This document shows, one piece after another, positions 44,962 through 54,104 of a stretch of 64,000 bases of DNA (position 1 is its first letter; every line of letters begins with the position of its first letter). Below the pieces are notes generated by a model. That model had not been told where the DNA came from. It ran no database searches and saw only the letters and a program-made list of their open reading frames with translations. The translations under genes were made by a program, and so were the position numbers. Source of the DNA: SZUA-430 sp964638635 (GTDB lineage Bacteria > Pseudomonadota > Alphaproteobacteria > Micropepsales > Micropepsaceae); the NCBI GenBank assembly GCA_964638635.1, contig CAZXAQ010000011.1:1-64000 (forward strand), read 5' to 3'.

Positions 44962-46146
44962 TCACGCCCGGGCGAGCACGATCCGCGCCGGCTCCAACGC
45001 GTCGTCGAGGTCGTAGCCGATCAAGTCGATCCGGCCGTCTTCGTTCGTATCGTAGAGCGCCTGCTCGAACCGCATGTCGCCGTCCTTGTCGACATAGACG
45101 ACGTCGGTCCGGCCGTTCTCGTTCCGGTCGACCATCATCAGCGTCGCCTGCGCGCGGCTGTCGGGAAGCACCAAGGTCGTGTCGGCGCGGCCGTTGCAGT
45201 CGGCGTCGAACGCAACGACCGTTCCGTCATCCCGCCGGGTACGCTTGGTCGACACGCGGACCGGCGCACAGGCAGGGTTCTTCGCGAAGTCGGCCGCGCG
45301 CGCCCGCTGCACGCGCCGGTCGGCGGTCATCGCGAGCACCCGCCGCGCCTCGGACGAGGCGACCGCTACGCTCGCCTCCGGCGGTCCGGACGTGCTGACG
45401 CCGATCAGCTGCCCCGCCTCGTCGATCAGCGGCGCGCCCGCGTTGCCGGGGCTCATCGGCATCTGCGACTGCAAAACGTCGGCACGATGCGCCGCGCCGT
45501 TGTTCGTCCACGCGAAGTTGCGCAGCACCTGTACGACCACGCCCTTCGCGTGCGACCAAACCTCGCCGAACGGATGCCCGATCGCATGCACCGGCTGACC
45601 CGTCCGCACCCGCTCGAACGCGCCGATCGCCAGCGGCTGCACGTCGCGCGGCAAGCCCGCCACTTTGACAAGCGCAAGGTCCGCAATCTCGTCCACCCGA
45701 ACGACGACGCCCTTCACCGCATCCGACTCGCGCGGCACGGCGCCCGCCGCCAGCGGCTTGAAGATCACACCGGTGCTTTTGGCCTCCGCAACGAGATGCG
45801 CGCTGGTCAAGATCGTGCCGTCGCCCGCCACGACCGTGCCGGAGCCAAGCTGCTCCTTCGTCACGATCAACACGACGGACCGTGCGAAGCGCGTGAACAG
45901 CGCCTGCTCGCCCGTTCCGCGCAGCACAGGCTGCGGCCCGCTCGCGGCACGGCGAAGCGCCGCCTCGATCCGCTCCGGCGCGACGCCACCCGGCCCCGCG
46001 CCCTTGCCCCGCAAGTCGGGCAGCGCCGGCACCGCGGCCGCGGCGTCTCTTCCAGCCTCGGGCAGCATCGGCATCGGCTGAGCCCGCGCACCAAGCGCAA
46101 GCATCGCGCCCGCCAGAACCGCTGCAATGATGCGAACGAACGGCAT
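44962..46146 (-). CDS. Trypsin-like (S1C) protein lacking the catalytic serine, with C-terminal Asp-rich repeats
   Basis: A 394-residue secreted protein (signal peptide VRIIAAVLAGAMLALGARA). The trypsin-like fold has the His in ILTSAHLVAEA and the Asp in IADLALVKV, but the expected GNSGG is PGNAGAPL: alanine at residue 236 replaces the catalytic serine (codon 45439-45441). The C-terminal 90 residues contain four D-x-[DN]-x-D/N-G loops (DADCNGRADTT, DRNENGRTDVV, DKDGDMRF, DTNEDGRID) that resemble thrombospondin- or EF-like calcium-binding repeats. It is likely an inactive binding protein rather than a protease. The ATG at 46146 follows the signal peptide rule. Confidence 0.82.
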   Translation of the reverse strand: MPFVRIIAAVLAGAMLALGARAQPMPMLPEAGRDAAAAVPALPDLRGKGAGPGGVAPERIEAALRRAASGPQPVLRGTGEQALFTRFARSVVLIVTKEQLGSGTVVAGDGTILTSAHLVAEAKSTGVIFKPLAAGAVPRESDAVKGVVVRVDEIADLALVKVAGLPRDVQPLAIGAFERVRTGQPVHAIGHPFGEVWSHAKGVVVQVLRNFAWTNNGAAHRADVLQSQMPMSPGNAGAPLIDEAGQLIGVSTSGPPEASVAVASSEARRVLAMTADRRVQRARAADFAKNPACAPVRVSTKRTRRDDGTVVAFDADCNGRADTTLVLPDSRAQATLMMVDRNENGRTDVVYVDKDGDMRFEQALYDTNEDGRIDLIGYDLDDALEPARIVLARA

Positions 46147-46194
46147 GCTGCCCCCTTCGACCGCGCGCACTCTAGCAAAGCGCAGACGGCCCGC

Positions 46195-46806
46195 CTATCG
46201 GGAGAGTTTTCCCGGCAACAAACGGATCGCAAAGCGAATACCGGCCGCGCGCACAAGGAACGTGACGCCAAGTGCCGCGCCGAGCGCCCACCCGTCGCCA
46301 AGACCCGCCGCGCTCACGCCGTAATAGGCAAGCGCGCCCAACACAGCGGCCGTGACGTAGATCTCGCCGGTGAACACAAGCGGCTCCCGGTTCGCCAGCA
46401 CGTCGCGCACGACGCCGCCGCCGGACGCCGCAATCGCGACGAGAAACACTGTCACGAACGGATCAAGCCCAAGCCCCGCGAACCGCTGCATCCCCGTCGC
46501 CGTGAAGAGCGCCAAACCCACCGCATCGGCCCACACCAGAGTCTTTTCCGGCGGCGCGCCGAACCTGACCGCCTCGAACACGACGACTGCGGAAACGAGC
46601 GCCGCCCAAAGCGGCTCCGGCGCACTCAGCCATCGCACCCCGCCGCCGGCCAACAGATCGGCAATCGTCCCCCCGCCAAGCCCCGCCGCAACGGAAAGAA
46701 ACACGGCCCCGACCAAATCGAACCGCTTCTCCGCGGCAACCAACGCCCCCGACGCCGCAAACACGGCGGTGCCAAGCAACGACAAAATGGCGAGCGCCAC
46801 ATCCAT
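46195..46806 (-). CDS. Trimeric intracellular cation channel (TRIC/UPF0126, YicG-like)
   Basis: A 203-residue membrane protein with two homologous halves of three helices, each with the signature GGGTIADLL and GGGVVRDVL, and a seventh helix; this is the prokaryotic TRIC fold, a K+/Na+ channel. It is the first gene of the operon with the protease-like protein (48-nt gap). The divergent AraC gene starts 87 nt away. ATG 46806 is chosen over an upstream TTG. Confidence 0.87.
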   Translation of the reverse strand: MDVALAILSLLGTAVFAASGALVAAEKRFDLVGAVFLSVAAGLGGGTIADLLAGGGVRWLSAPEPLWAALVSAVVVFEAVRFGAPPEKTLVWADAVGLALFTATGMQRFAGLGLDPFVTVFLVAIAASGGGVVRDVLANREPLVFTGEIYVTAAVLGALAYYGVSAAGLGDGWALGAALGVTFLVRAAGIRFAIRLLPGKLSR

Positions 46807-46893
46807 AAGCACGTTGATACGCGAGTCGCGATTCCAAGTCAGGAGCAATTCCGATCAAGCATCGTGCACCCAGATCGTGCCATCCTGCGGCAC

Positions 46894-47727
46894 ATGAACC
46901 CCATCGGCAAAGCGCTCTGGTATATTGAATCGCACTTCCGCGAAGAGGTGGCGCTCGACGCCATCGCGGCGGTCGCGGGCGTGTCGCGCTTCCACCTCTC
47001 GCGCGCCTTTCCGGCGACGGTCGGCCAGCCGCTGATGCGCTACGTGCGTGCCCGCCGCTTGACCGAAGCGGCGCGCGCCCTCGCGGGCGGGGGCGGCGAC
47101 ATTCTCACTGTCGCGCTCGACACGGGTTACGGCTCGCACGAAGCCTTCACCCGCGCTTTCCGCGACCACTTCGGGCAAACGCCGGAGACGGTGCGCGCCC
47201 AAGGCCTCGCCAACCTTCGACTTCAGGAGCCGCTTCGCATGGACGACACCACGAACCTGCGCCTCGCCGCGCCGCGCCTCGAAACCCACCGCGCCTTCCG
47301 CGTCGTGGGTTTGAGCGAACGCTACGCGATGGACGACATCGCCGGCATCCCGGCGCAGTGGCAACGCTTCGTTCCTCATATGCTCACGCTGAGCGCCGGC
47401 AAGGCGCGGCAGACCACCTATGGCATCTGCACGAACACCGACGACAGCGGTCTGGACTATATGTGCGCGATCGAAGTGCCGAACTTCGACGGTGTCCCGC
47501 GCGAACTCGCGCGTCTCAGCATCGCCGAACATCTCTACGCCCATTTCGCGCACAAGGGTCACGTCACGCAGATCAGGCGCATGTGGCAAACGATCTTCAA
47601 CGAGTGGCTGCCAACCTCAGGTTACGAAATCGCCCAAGCGCCGGACTTCGAACGCTACGGCGATGACTTCGATCCGATGCGCGGCGAAGGCCTGCTCGAA
47701 CTCTTCGTGCCGGTGAAGCGCCGCTAA
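46894..47727 (+). CDS. AraC family regulator with GyrI-like effector domain
   Basis: A 277-residue protein. The first 100 residues are the two-HTH AraC DNA-binding domain (AVAGVSRFHLSRAFPATVGQ; DTGYGSHEAFTRAFRDHFGQ). From residue 125 the GyrI-like small-molecule binding fold follows (THRAFRVVGLSERYAMDDI). The order, AraC first and GyrI second, is that of SbmC/Rob-like regulators that sense drugs or cations. The ATG at 46894 is the start; the large frame reading through from 44743 is a shadow. Confidence 0.88.
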   Translation: MNPIGKALWYIESHFREEVALDAIAAVAGVSRFHLSRAFPATVGQPLMRYVRARRLTEAARALAGGGGDILTVALDTGYGSHEAFTRAFRDHFGQTPETVRAQGLANLRLQEPLRMDDTTNLRLAAPRLETHRAFRVVGLSERYAMDDIAGIPAQWQRFVPHMLTLSAGKARQTTYGICTNTDDSGLDYMCAIEVPNFDGVPRELARLSIAEHLYAHFAHKGHVTQIRRMWQTIFNEWLPTSGYEIAQAPDFERYGDDFDPMRGEGLLELFVPVKRR

Positions 47728-48281
47728 GCCCGCTTCGCCGGCGTCGTCCGCGCCTTTTCCGCGTCCACGAACGCGTCGTACGGCGCATGCCCGACCATGA
47801 ACCAGCCGAGCCAGCGTCCCGGCCCCCAACGCAGCACGCCCCAGCCCAAGAGCTGAAACGTCAGTGTGCCGATCACGGCGATCCCGACGGTGAGCAGCAC
47901 CGCCCAAACGAACCGGTTGATCAGCGCCTCGCCCATCCAACCGCCGGCCAGCGTCCAATTCAGGCCAAGGAGCAACGCCCCCATCGCCGCCGCCACCGCA
48001 AATGTCGTGTACGGCGACATGTAGGGAAACCGCGGTGCGAAGTAGTAGCGAAACGTGAAGAACGTCATCACATGCGCAAAGCTCGCCCACGACACGAGCG
48101 ACGACAAGCTCAGCGGCAACCACGAGTCCACGGCCGTCTCAACGCCCTGGCGCAACGCCGTCGCAATCACCCACGGCGCCGGCAACAGAATCGCAAACAC
48201 AAGAAACCAGCCGAGATAGTTGCGCAACAAATGCACCGACACCTCGACCAGGAAATACGCGGGACCATTGTACTGCGGCAT
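47724..48281 (-). CDS. Membrane protein of unknown function
   Basis: A 185-residue protein with four hydrophobic helices (LLRNYLGWFLVFAILLPAPW; MTFFTFRYYF; YTTFAVAAAMGALLLGLNW; FVWAVLLTVGIAVIGTLTFQ) and a soluble tail. No family is recognised. It ends with a 4-nt convergent overlap with the AraC gene. Confidence 0.7.
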   Translation of the reverse strand: MPQYNGPAYFLVEVSVHLLRNYLGWFLVFAILLPAPWVIATALRQGVETAVDSWLPLSLSSLVSWASFAHVMTFFTFRYYFAPRFPYMSPYTTFAVAAAMGALLLGLNWTLAGGWMGEALINRFVWAVLLTVGIAVIGTLTFQLLGWGVLRWGPGRWLGWFMVGHAPYDAFVDAEKARTTPAKRA

Positions 48282-48415
48282 GGGGACATCTTAACGCCGC
48301 CGGTCGCCCAAGGGGAGAGGGAAATGGCGCGCGACCGCGTGCCGCCGTTGCGCGGCGCCGCCCATTCGTGTAAACGCTCGGCCCTCGATCAACCAACGCC
48401 TCAAGGGAGGCCACG

Positions 48416-48457
48416 ATGTTTGTTAAGCGCCTTCCGAAATGTCTGCGCGATATCTAA
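48416..48457 (+). CDS. Possible 13-residue leader ORF upstream of the PcfJ-like gene
   Basis: ATG TTT GTT AAG..., giving MFVKRLPKCLRDI and a TAA stop, is preceded by AAGGGAGGCCACG, a strong ribosome-binding site at good spacing. It lies 91 nt before the PcfJ-like gene. Short ORFs with an excellent ribosome-binding site can be leader peptides or small proteins; evidence here is only the site and position. Confidence 0.35.
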   Translation: MFVKRLPKCLRDI

Positions 48458-48547
48458 TCGCCGCGTCCGCTTGAGCGGGCGCACCGTCATGCTTCGGAAC
48501 AAACCGACTTGAAACGGCCGCGTGAAAGCGCGGCACGGCGGATTCAC

Positions 48548-49738
48548 ATGGTTCTCTCTCCTTTGCACGCGGACGCACGTGCGAACGCGCACGAGGCTGC
48601 GCGTGTTACCCAACTCGAGCGACGGCTCGCGCGGTTTCAGCCGCTCGTCCAGCCGCGCGTGCGCGCGCTGGCCGAACGTCACCCGCGCCTTAAAGACCTG
48701 GCGCTGAGCTTTCCGGCGCTGCTGTTCGCCCTCGCGGTCCCGCGCCCAGGGCTCGATCCCGCACGCGCCATCGCTCGCGTGATCGACGGCGCGCCGTTGC
48801 GAGAGCTGGCCGAAGTTGCGCGCGTACCGCTATGGCTGCGGCCGATCCAGCCCGCGGCGTTCAAGCACGCGCTCCCCGAACTTCCCGACGGCGACATTTT
48901 CCGCCGCCAAATCTCGAACTACCTGCCCACCGATCCACGGCAGTTTGCGAGCTGGAGTGCGGCGGTCGCCGAGGCTGGTCAAATGGCCGATCAAGCGGTC
49001 GCACTTTGGCTTGCGCGCGAACTTCATCGCGCGCGCGGTAAGTTACGCCTGCAGATGCTCCGCGGCCTGTGCCTTTGGACGTGGTACTCGCGCCATTGCC
49101 GCGCCGATACGGATGTCGCGAGGCCGGGGGCTTGGAGTCCCGCGATGGGCTACGACCGCGCGGTGGGGCTGGCAGCGCAATGGTTGCGCACCGCGGACCT
49201 GCATCTCAATCTTGGGCGGGAAGCGTTAGCCGACGTCTGGCTAACTCCAGCGCAGGTCGACGGTTACGACTTCGTGCCGCTGCGCACAGCCGCCGAAATC
49301 GCCGAGGAGGCGGCGGCGATGCGGCACTGCGTGGCCGAGTATGGATCGTATGTGCGCCACGACGAGTGCCGGCTGTGGAGCATGCGGCGCGACGGTGCGC
49401 GGATTGCCACGATCGAGATCGCAAGCCGGACAAATGGCCCCTTGCCCGGAATCGAACAACTCAAGACGGCGAGTAACGGCAGCGCATCGACCGAAGTTTG
49501 GTTGGTCGCGCGTCGTTGGCTGAACAGCCACGACCCGCTCTCGATCATGCGAACCGCTCGTGCATGGGACACCGTTCCGCTCGATGCCAAATTGTGGACC
49601 AAACTCTGGCGCCCCTACTGGCTTGCCAAGAGGCGCATTCCGGATTGGCTGCCGTTGCAGCCGTCGCGCTCTGCGATGTCGGTGCTGTGCTATGGCGAGC
49701 GGCCGGTGCGTCCGGCGCGGCGTCGGCGAAGGCGTTGA
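48548..49738 (+). CDS. PcfJ-like protein
   Basis: A 396-residue protein. The C-terminal part contains the PcfJ-family core: LRTAAEIAEEAAAMRHCVAE (EG/AAMxHCV), then YGSYVRHDECRLWSMRRDGA and ATIEIASR, and a basic end. PcfJ proteins were first noted on conjugative plasmids and phages, but chromosomal copies are frequent in Alphaproteobacteria; the function is unknown. ATG 48548 is preferred to the TTG at 48509 (no ribosome-binding site there). No conjugation genes are near. Confidence 0.7.
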   Translation: MVLSPLHADARANAHEAARVTQLERRLARFQPLVQPRVRALAERHPRLKDLALSFPALLFALAVPRPGLDPARAIARVIDGAPLRELAEVARVPLWLRPIQPAAFKHALPELPDGDIFRRQISNYLPTDPRQFASWSAAVAEAGQMADQAVALWLARELHRARGKLRLQMLRGLCLWTWYSRHCRADTDVARPGAWSPAMGYDRAVGLAAQWLRTADLHLNLGREALADVWLTPAQVDGYDFVPLRTAAEIAEEAAAMRHCVAEYGSYVRHDECRLWSMRRDGARIATIEIASRTNGPLPGIEQLKTASNGSASTEVWLVARRWLNSHDPLSIMRTARAWDTVPLDAKLWTKLWRPYWLAKRRIPDWLPLQPSRSAMSVLCYGERPVRPARRRRRR

Positions 49739-49815
49739 CCTAATCGGTTGCGCCGCCGCCGTTGCACGCCGTTCCGGCCTCGTGTAATGCGCACGCCACC
49801 CCACGGAGACTTCCG

Positions 49816-50547
49816 ATGACCACCTTCGTCCTCATTCACGGCGCCTGGCACGGTGCGTGGTGCTGGGATGAAGTCGCGCCGCTTCTGCGCGCGGCCGGCC
49901 ACACGGTGATCGCGCCGGACCTGCCGGGCATGGGTGAGGACCGCACGCCGCTCGGCAAGGTGAACCTCTCGTCCTGGACGATGTTCGTGGCCGATCTGAT
50001 CGCGCAAGAGTTCGAACCGGTGGTCCTCGTCGGGCACAGCCGCGGCGGCATCGTGATCAGCGAAGTGGCACAGCTGATCCCCGACCGCATTCAGACGCTG
50101 GTCTATCTCGCGGCGTTCCTCGTGCCGAACGGCGAGACGCTGCGCGACATGCTGGCGATGCACGAGGGACGCCCCGCCGCCCGCGACACGATGGTGTTCG
50201 GTGCCGACGGCATTTCCTCCACAATCAAAACCGAGAAGGTGGCCCCCGTGTTCTACAACACGACACCGGCGCCGCTCGGGCAGAAGGCGGAGCGCCTGGT
50301 CGGCGCCGAGCCGCTGACGAGCTTCACCACGCCGATCGGCGTTACCGCCGACCGCTTCGGCCGCGTCAAGCGCGCCTACATCGAATGTCTGCAAGACAAC
50401 GCGATTCCGATCGAGCTGCAACGCATGATGCAAGCGGCCCAGCCGTGCAGCCCGGTCATGACGCTCGACACCGATCACTCACCGTTCTTTTCCGCGCCGG
50501 ACGAGCTGACTCGCGCGCTGATCGCCATCGCCGCCAATCGCACCTGA
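49816..50547 (+). CDS. Alpha/beta hydrolase (MES/hydroxynitrile-lyase-like)
   Basis: A 243-residue enzyme: oxyanion motif VLIHGAWHGAWCWDEV, nucleophile VLVGHSRGGIV, and a late His in DTDHSPFFS. The opening and the fold are of the plant methylesterase/hydroxynitrile lyase-type family, also common in bacteria as esterases. The ATG at 49816 is used. GST follows 9 nt later, so they are probably cotranscribed. Confidence 0.85.
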   Translation: MTTFVLIHGAWHGAWCWDEVAPLLRAAGHTVIAPDLPGMGEDRTPLGKVNLSSWTMFVADLIAQEFEPVVLVGHSRGGIVISEVAQLIPDRIQTLVYLAAFLVPNGETLRDMLAMHEGRPAARDTMVFGADGISSTIKTEKVAPVFYNTTPAPLGQKAERLVGAEPLTSFTTPIGVTADRFGRVKRAYIECLQDNAIPIELQRMMQAAQPCSPVMTLDTDHSPFFSAPDELTRALIAIAANRT

Positions 50548-50556
50548 AAGAGCCCC

Positions 50557-51243
50557 ATGTACCAACTCTACATCGCCAACAAGAGCTACTCCTCGTGGTC
50601 GCTGCGGCCGTGGGCGCTGATGCGCGAACTGAAGATCCCGTTCGAAGAGCGCCTCCACGCGTTCACGCCGGGCGGCAGTTACGCAAGGTTCAAGGCCTTC
50701 TCGCCCACCGGCAAGGTGCCGACCTTGGTCGACGGCAAGACGGTGGTGTGGGACTCGCTTGCGATCGCGGAGTACCTGGCCGAACGGCACGACGGCGTCT
50801 GGCCGAAAGACGCGCTCGCGCGCGCGTGGGCGCGCTGCGCCGCAGCCGAAATGCACTCGGGCTTCGCCGTGCTGCGCGATCGCTGTTCGATGGTGTGCGG
50901 CGTGCGCGTGAAGCTGCGCGAAATGCCGGAGGCGCTCGTGAAAGACATCGCCCGCATCGGCGAACTCTGGAACGAAGGCTTCCAGCGTTTCGGCGGTCCG
51001 TTCCTCGCCGGCCAAACGTTCACCGCGGTCGACGCGTTCTACGCCCCGGTGGCGTTCCGCGTCCAAACCTACGGCTTGAAACTCGACCCAACCGCGCAAG
51101 CCTACGCCCAGCGCCTGCTCGACTTGGCCTCGATGCGCGACTGGTACGAAGCCGGCCTCAAAGAAACAATGCGCGACGAACACGACGACAGCCCGCTCCG
51201 CTACGGCGACATCATCCAGGACCTCCGCGCGAAGCCGACCTAA
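50557..51243 (+). CDS. Glutathione S-transferase
   Basis: A 228-residue protein with N-terminal thioredoxin fold (MYQLYIANKSYSSWSLRPWA, with the Ser in YSSWSLRPW typical of the active site; PTGKVPTLVDGKTVVWDSLA) and the helical C-terminal domain. It resembles bacterial maleylpyruvate-isomerase-like/zeta or theta GSTs by its SSW motif. It follows the hydrolase by 9 nt. Its 3' end overlaps the convergent small membrane protein gene by 32 nt. Confidence 0.87.
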   Translation: MYQLYIANKSYSSWSLRPWALMRELKIPFEERLHAFTPGGSYARFKAFSPTGKVPTLVDGKTVVWDSLAIAEYLAERHDGVWPKDALARAWARCAAAEMHSGFAVLRDRCSMVCGVRVKLREMPEALVKDIARIGELWNEGFQRFGGPFLAGQTFTAVDAFYAPVAFRVQTYGLKLDPTAQAYAQRLLDLASMRDWYEAGLKETMRDEHDDSPLRYGDIIQDLRAKPT

Positions 51244-51589
51244 GTCTCAGAAGTCTGATGGCCAGCATGGCGGCCACCGCGCCGAACACCACCTGCGAGT
51301 CGGTGACAATCGGGAACCTGCAGGCCGTCGTGAAGGCCGGCGAGTACCACCAATACGGGTGAAGAACCAACAGCGCGAGCGATAGCACGGAAAGAACTGA
51401 CGTTCGCTTCCAGTGCAGCTCAATCGCAACGAGGATGACGGCACAAACCGCCGCCGCAACATAGTAGCTCAACGACGTTCGAACCGCCTCGTCAATTGCA
51501 CCTTCGACATCGAGCATCGAGCATGAGAAGGCCGGCCTTGCCGCGGCCGTGAGTGCCACAACGGCGAGCCAGGTGCGCCCGGCGCTCAA
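51212..51589 (-). CDS. Small membrane protein next to the Rieske-like gene
   Basis: A 125-residue protein from a TTG start at 51589. It has a signal-type N-terminus (TWLAVVALTAAARPAFS) and three hydrophobic helices (YYVAAAVCAVILVAIEL; VLSVLSLALLVLH; VVFGAVAAMLAIRLL). It overlaps the Rieske-like stop by 4 nt, so it is probably its operon partner. No family is recognised. The 3' end overlaps the GST gene on the other strand by 32 nt. Confidence 0.55.
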   Translation of the reverse strand: MSAGRTWLAVVALTAAARPAFSCSMLDVEGAIDEAVRTSLSYYVAAAVCAVILVAIELHWKRTSVLSVLSLALLVLHPYWWYSPAFTTACRFPIVTDSQVVFGAVAAMLAIRLLRLRSASRGGPG

Positions 51590-52167
51590 GTTCCGCGCCC
51601 CATCATCAGCACCTCACTTTCAACGAACTCGATCGTCGTCTCATCCACGAACCGGTAAGGCGGCACAGAAAGGTTGTGCGGTGCCGGTCCGGCAAACACA
51701 CGGCCAGCCAGATCATAGCGCGAGCCGCAACAAGGGCACACGATTGCATCGGAGTCGAAGCCGCCCGGTTGAGACAACACGCAATCGCCCCGCGAGCAGA
51801 GTCCATCGCAGACCATGATTTCAGGGCGCAGAGAGCGGTGCCAATTCTTCGCCCACACTGGCTGCGAGGATTGATTTGAGTCGCGATCGCGAAACGTGCG
51901 GCCATTGAAGGCGGACGCGTCACGAAGCCGACCCAGCTCCTCTTCCGTTCGGCGAAAGATGGCGACGGGTCGGTGTCGAACCCCGATCATCGCACGGGTG
52001 GTTCCAATGAGATCGCGCGTGCTAAATGTGACACGCCGCGCAATCGTCTCCTGATCCGGCTGCATCGCCGCCACAAACGGCCACAGAGCAAACAACCCGC
52101 CGACACCAGCGGTCGCGAACGCCGCCGTCGCTAGAAAATGCCGCCGCCGCACCGATTCGTTGCTCAT
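51586..52167 (-). CDS. Divergent Rieske-like protein without histidine ligands
   Basis: A 193-residue protein built like the ubiquinol-cytochrome c reductase iron-sulfur subunit: Tat-type start (SVRRRHFLATAAFATAGVGG), one membrane helix, and a Rieske domain. The two ligand boxes are C124-S-R-G-D-C129 and C144-P-C146-C147. Canonical boxes are C-T-H-x-x-C and C-P-C-H, so both histidines are replaced (Arg126, Cys147) while the disulfide and ligand cysteines remain. GPAPHNLSVPPYRFV is well kept. No cytochrome b gene is adjacent. The cluster, if any, would not be a normal Rieske centre. Confidence 0.75.
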   Translation of the reverse strand: MSNESVRRRHFLATAAFATAGVGGLFALWPFVAAMQPDQETIARRVTFSTRDLIGTTRAMIGVRHRPVAIFRRTEEELGRLRDASAFNGRTFRDRDSNQSSQPVWAKNWHRSLRPEIMVCDGLCSRGDCVLSQPGGFDSDAIVCPCCGSRYDLAGRVFAGPAPHNLSVPPYRFVDETTIEFVESEVLMMGRGT

Positions 52168-52226
52168 GGCCAACTTCCGCGCCTATGCATCAAGCATAGC
52201 ACCACCCTGGATCGTGAACGAGCGCA

Positions 52227-52326
52227 GTCTGGGAGCGCGGGCGTCCCGCCCGCTCTTTTCAGACTCTCCAATGTTGCGGAATTTGAGAAGTTGCGAAGAG
52301 CGGGCGGGACGCCCGCGCTCCCAGAC
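52227..52326. repeat. Perfect 31-bp inverted repeat, family B (copy 2)
   Basis: Arms 52227-52257 and 52296-52326 are identical to those of the copy at 6575-6674, with a different 38-nt loop. It lies between the start of the Rieske-like gene and the end of asd. Confidence 0.95.
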
Positions 52327-52338
52327 TGCGCTTGCGCT

Positions 52339-53394
<1,056 letters not shown>

Positions 53395-53479
53395 CAGTCT
53401 CTCTCTCGTTTAGCCGGAGACGGGCGCCGATGAAATTCGACCCCGTCCGGTTCCCGGCGGGGCCTTGGGTGCTGCGCGC

Positions 53480-53563
53480 TTAAGCCTCGCGCGCGACGTC
53501 CAAAGCCGCCCCGGATGTGGGCGTCTTCGTTTTCATCGTGCGCTTCGACATAGGCATCATCAT
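53480..53563 (-). CDS. Possible 27-residue ORF upstream of asd
   Basis: The reading frame MMMPMSKRTMKTKTPTSGAA continues seven residues to a TAA stop, 85 nt before asd. Starts are multiple ATGs. There is no clear ribosome-binding site, and no family is recognised. It is a weak candidate for a leader or small protein. Confidence 0.2.
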   Translation of the reverse strand: MMMPMSKRTMKTKTPTSGAALDVAREA

Positions 53564-53618
53564 GGCGGGCTGATAACAAGGGCTCTGGAAACCGTCAAGG
53601 CGGCAGGCCGTCTCGCCT

Positions 53619-54014
53619 ATGGATACGTCCTTAATCACGCGAAGCCTGGAACTGGTCGCCGAACACGGCGACCCCGTGCCGCTCGTGTACGCCCGCGTCT
53701 TCGCCGCCCACCCGGAGATGGAGCAGCTCTTCGTCGGCGACACGACCGGCAGCGTCCGCGGCAACATGCTGACCGAAGCGCTGACCGCCATGCTCGATTT
53801 CGCCGACCGCGACGCTTACGGCAGCAACATGATGCGCGCCGAAATCGTCAATCACGAAAACCTCGGCGTCCCGCGCGAAGTGTTTGCGCTTTTCTACTCA
53901 ACCATGCGCGACACGTTCGCGGAGTTGCTGGGCGCCGCGTGGACAAATGACATCGACGCCGCGTGGAACGAATTGCTCGCGCGCATCGACACGGCACTCG
54001 CCTCGCGGATGTGA
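53619..54014 (+). CDS. Globin-like protein
   Basis: A 131-residue all-helical protein: GDPVPLVYARVFAAHPEMEQLF matches globin helices A-C, and the NHENLGVPREVFALFYSTMR stretch matches helices F-G with His as the candidate proximal ligand. Small bacterial globins handle oxygen or nitric oxide. The position of a distal residue is not clear, so haem binding is inferred. It is monocistronic. Confidence 0.7.
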   Translation: MDTSLITRSLELVAEHGDPVPLVYARVFAAHPEMEQLFVGDTTGSVRGNMLTEALTAMLDFADRDAYGSNMMRAEIVNHENLGVPREVFALFYSTMRDTFAELLGAAWTNDIDAAWNELLARIDTALASRM

Positions 54015-54104
54015 CAGTTCCACGCGCGGTACCTCGCTCGGGTCAACGTTAATGCGCGTTCTGCGTTCTTGGCGCACCCGGCGAACTGGTGTACTCGCAA
54101 ACGC

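Noticed and set aside
44743..46893. Large plus-strand open frame (up to 47727) suggesting a 994-residue protein
   Set aside because: Only its last part (46894-47727) is the AraC/GyrI regulator; the upstream part is antisense to the ligase, protease-like and TRIC genes, has Arg/His-rich composition typical of a shadow frame in high-GC DNA.
48509..48547. TTG start for the PcfJ-like protein
   Set aside because: There is no Shine-Dalgarno sequence before the TTG; the ATG at 48548 is a simpler start.
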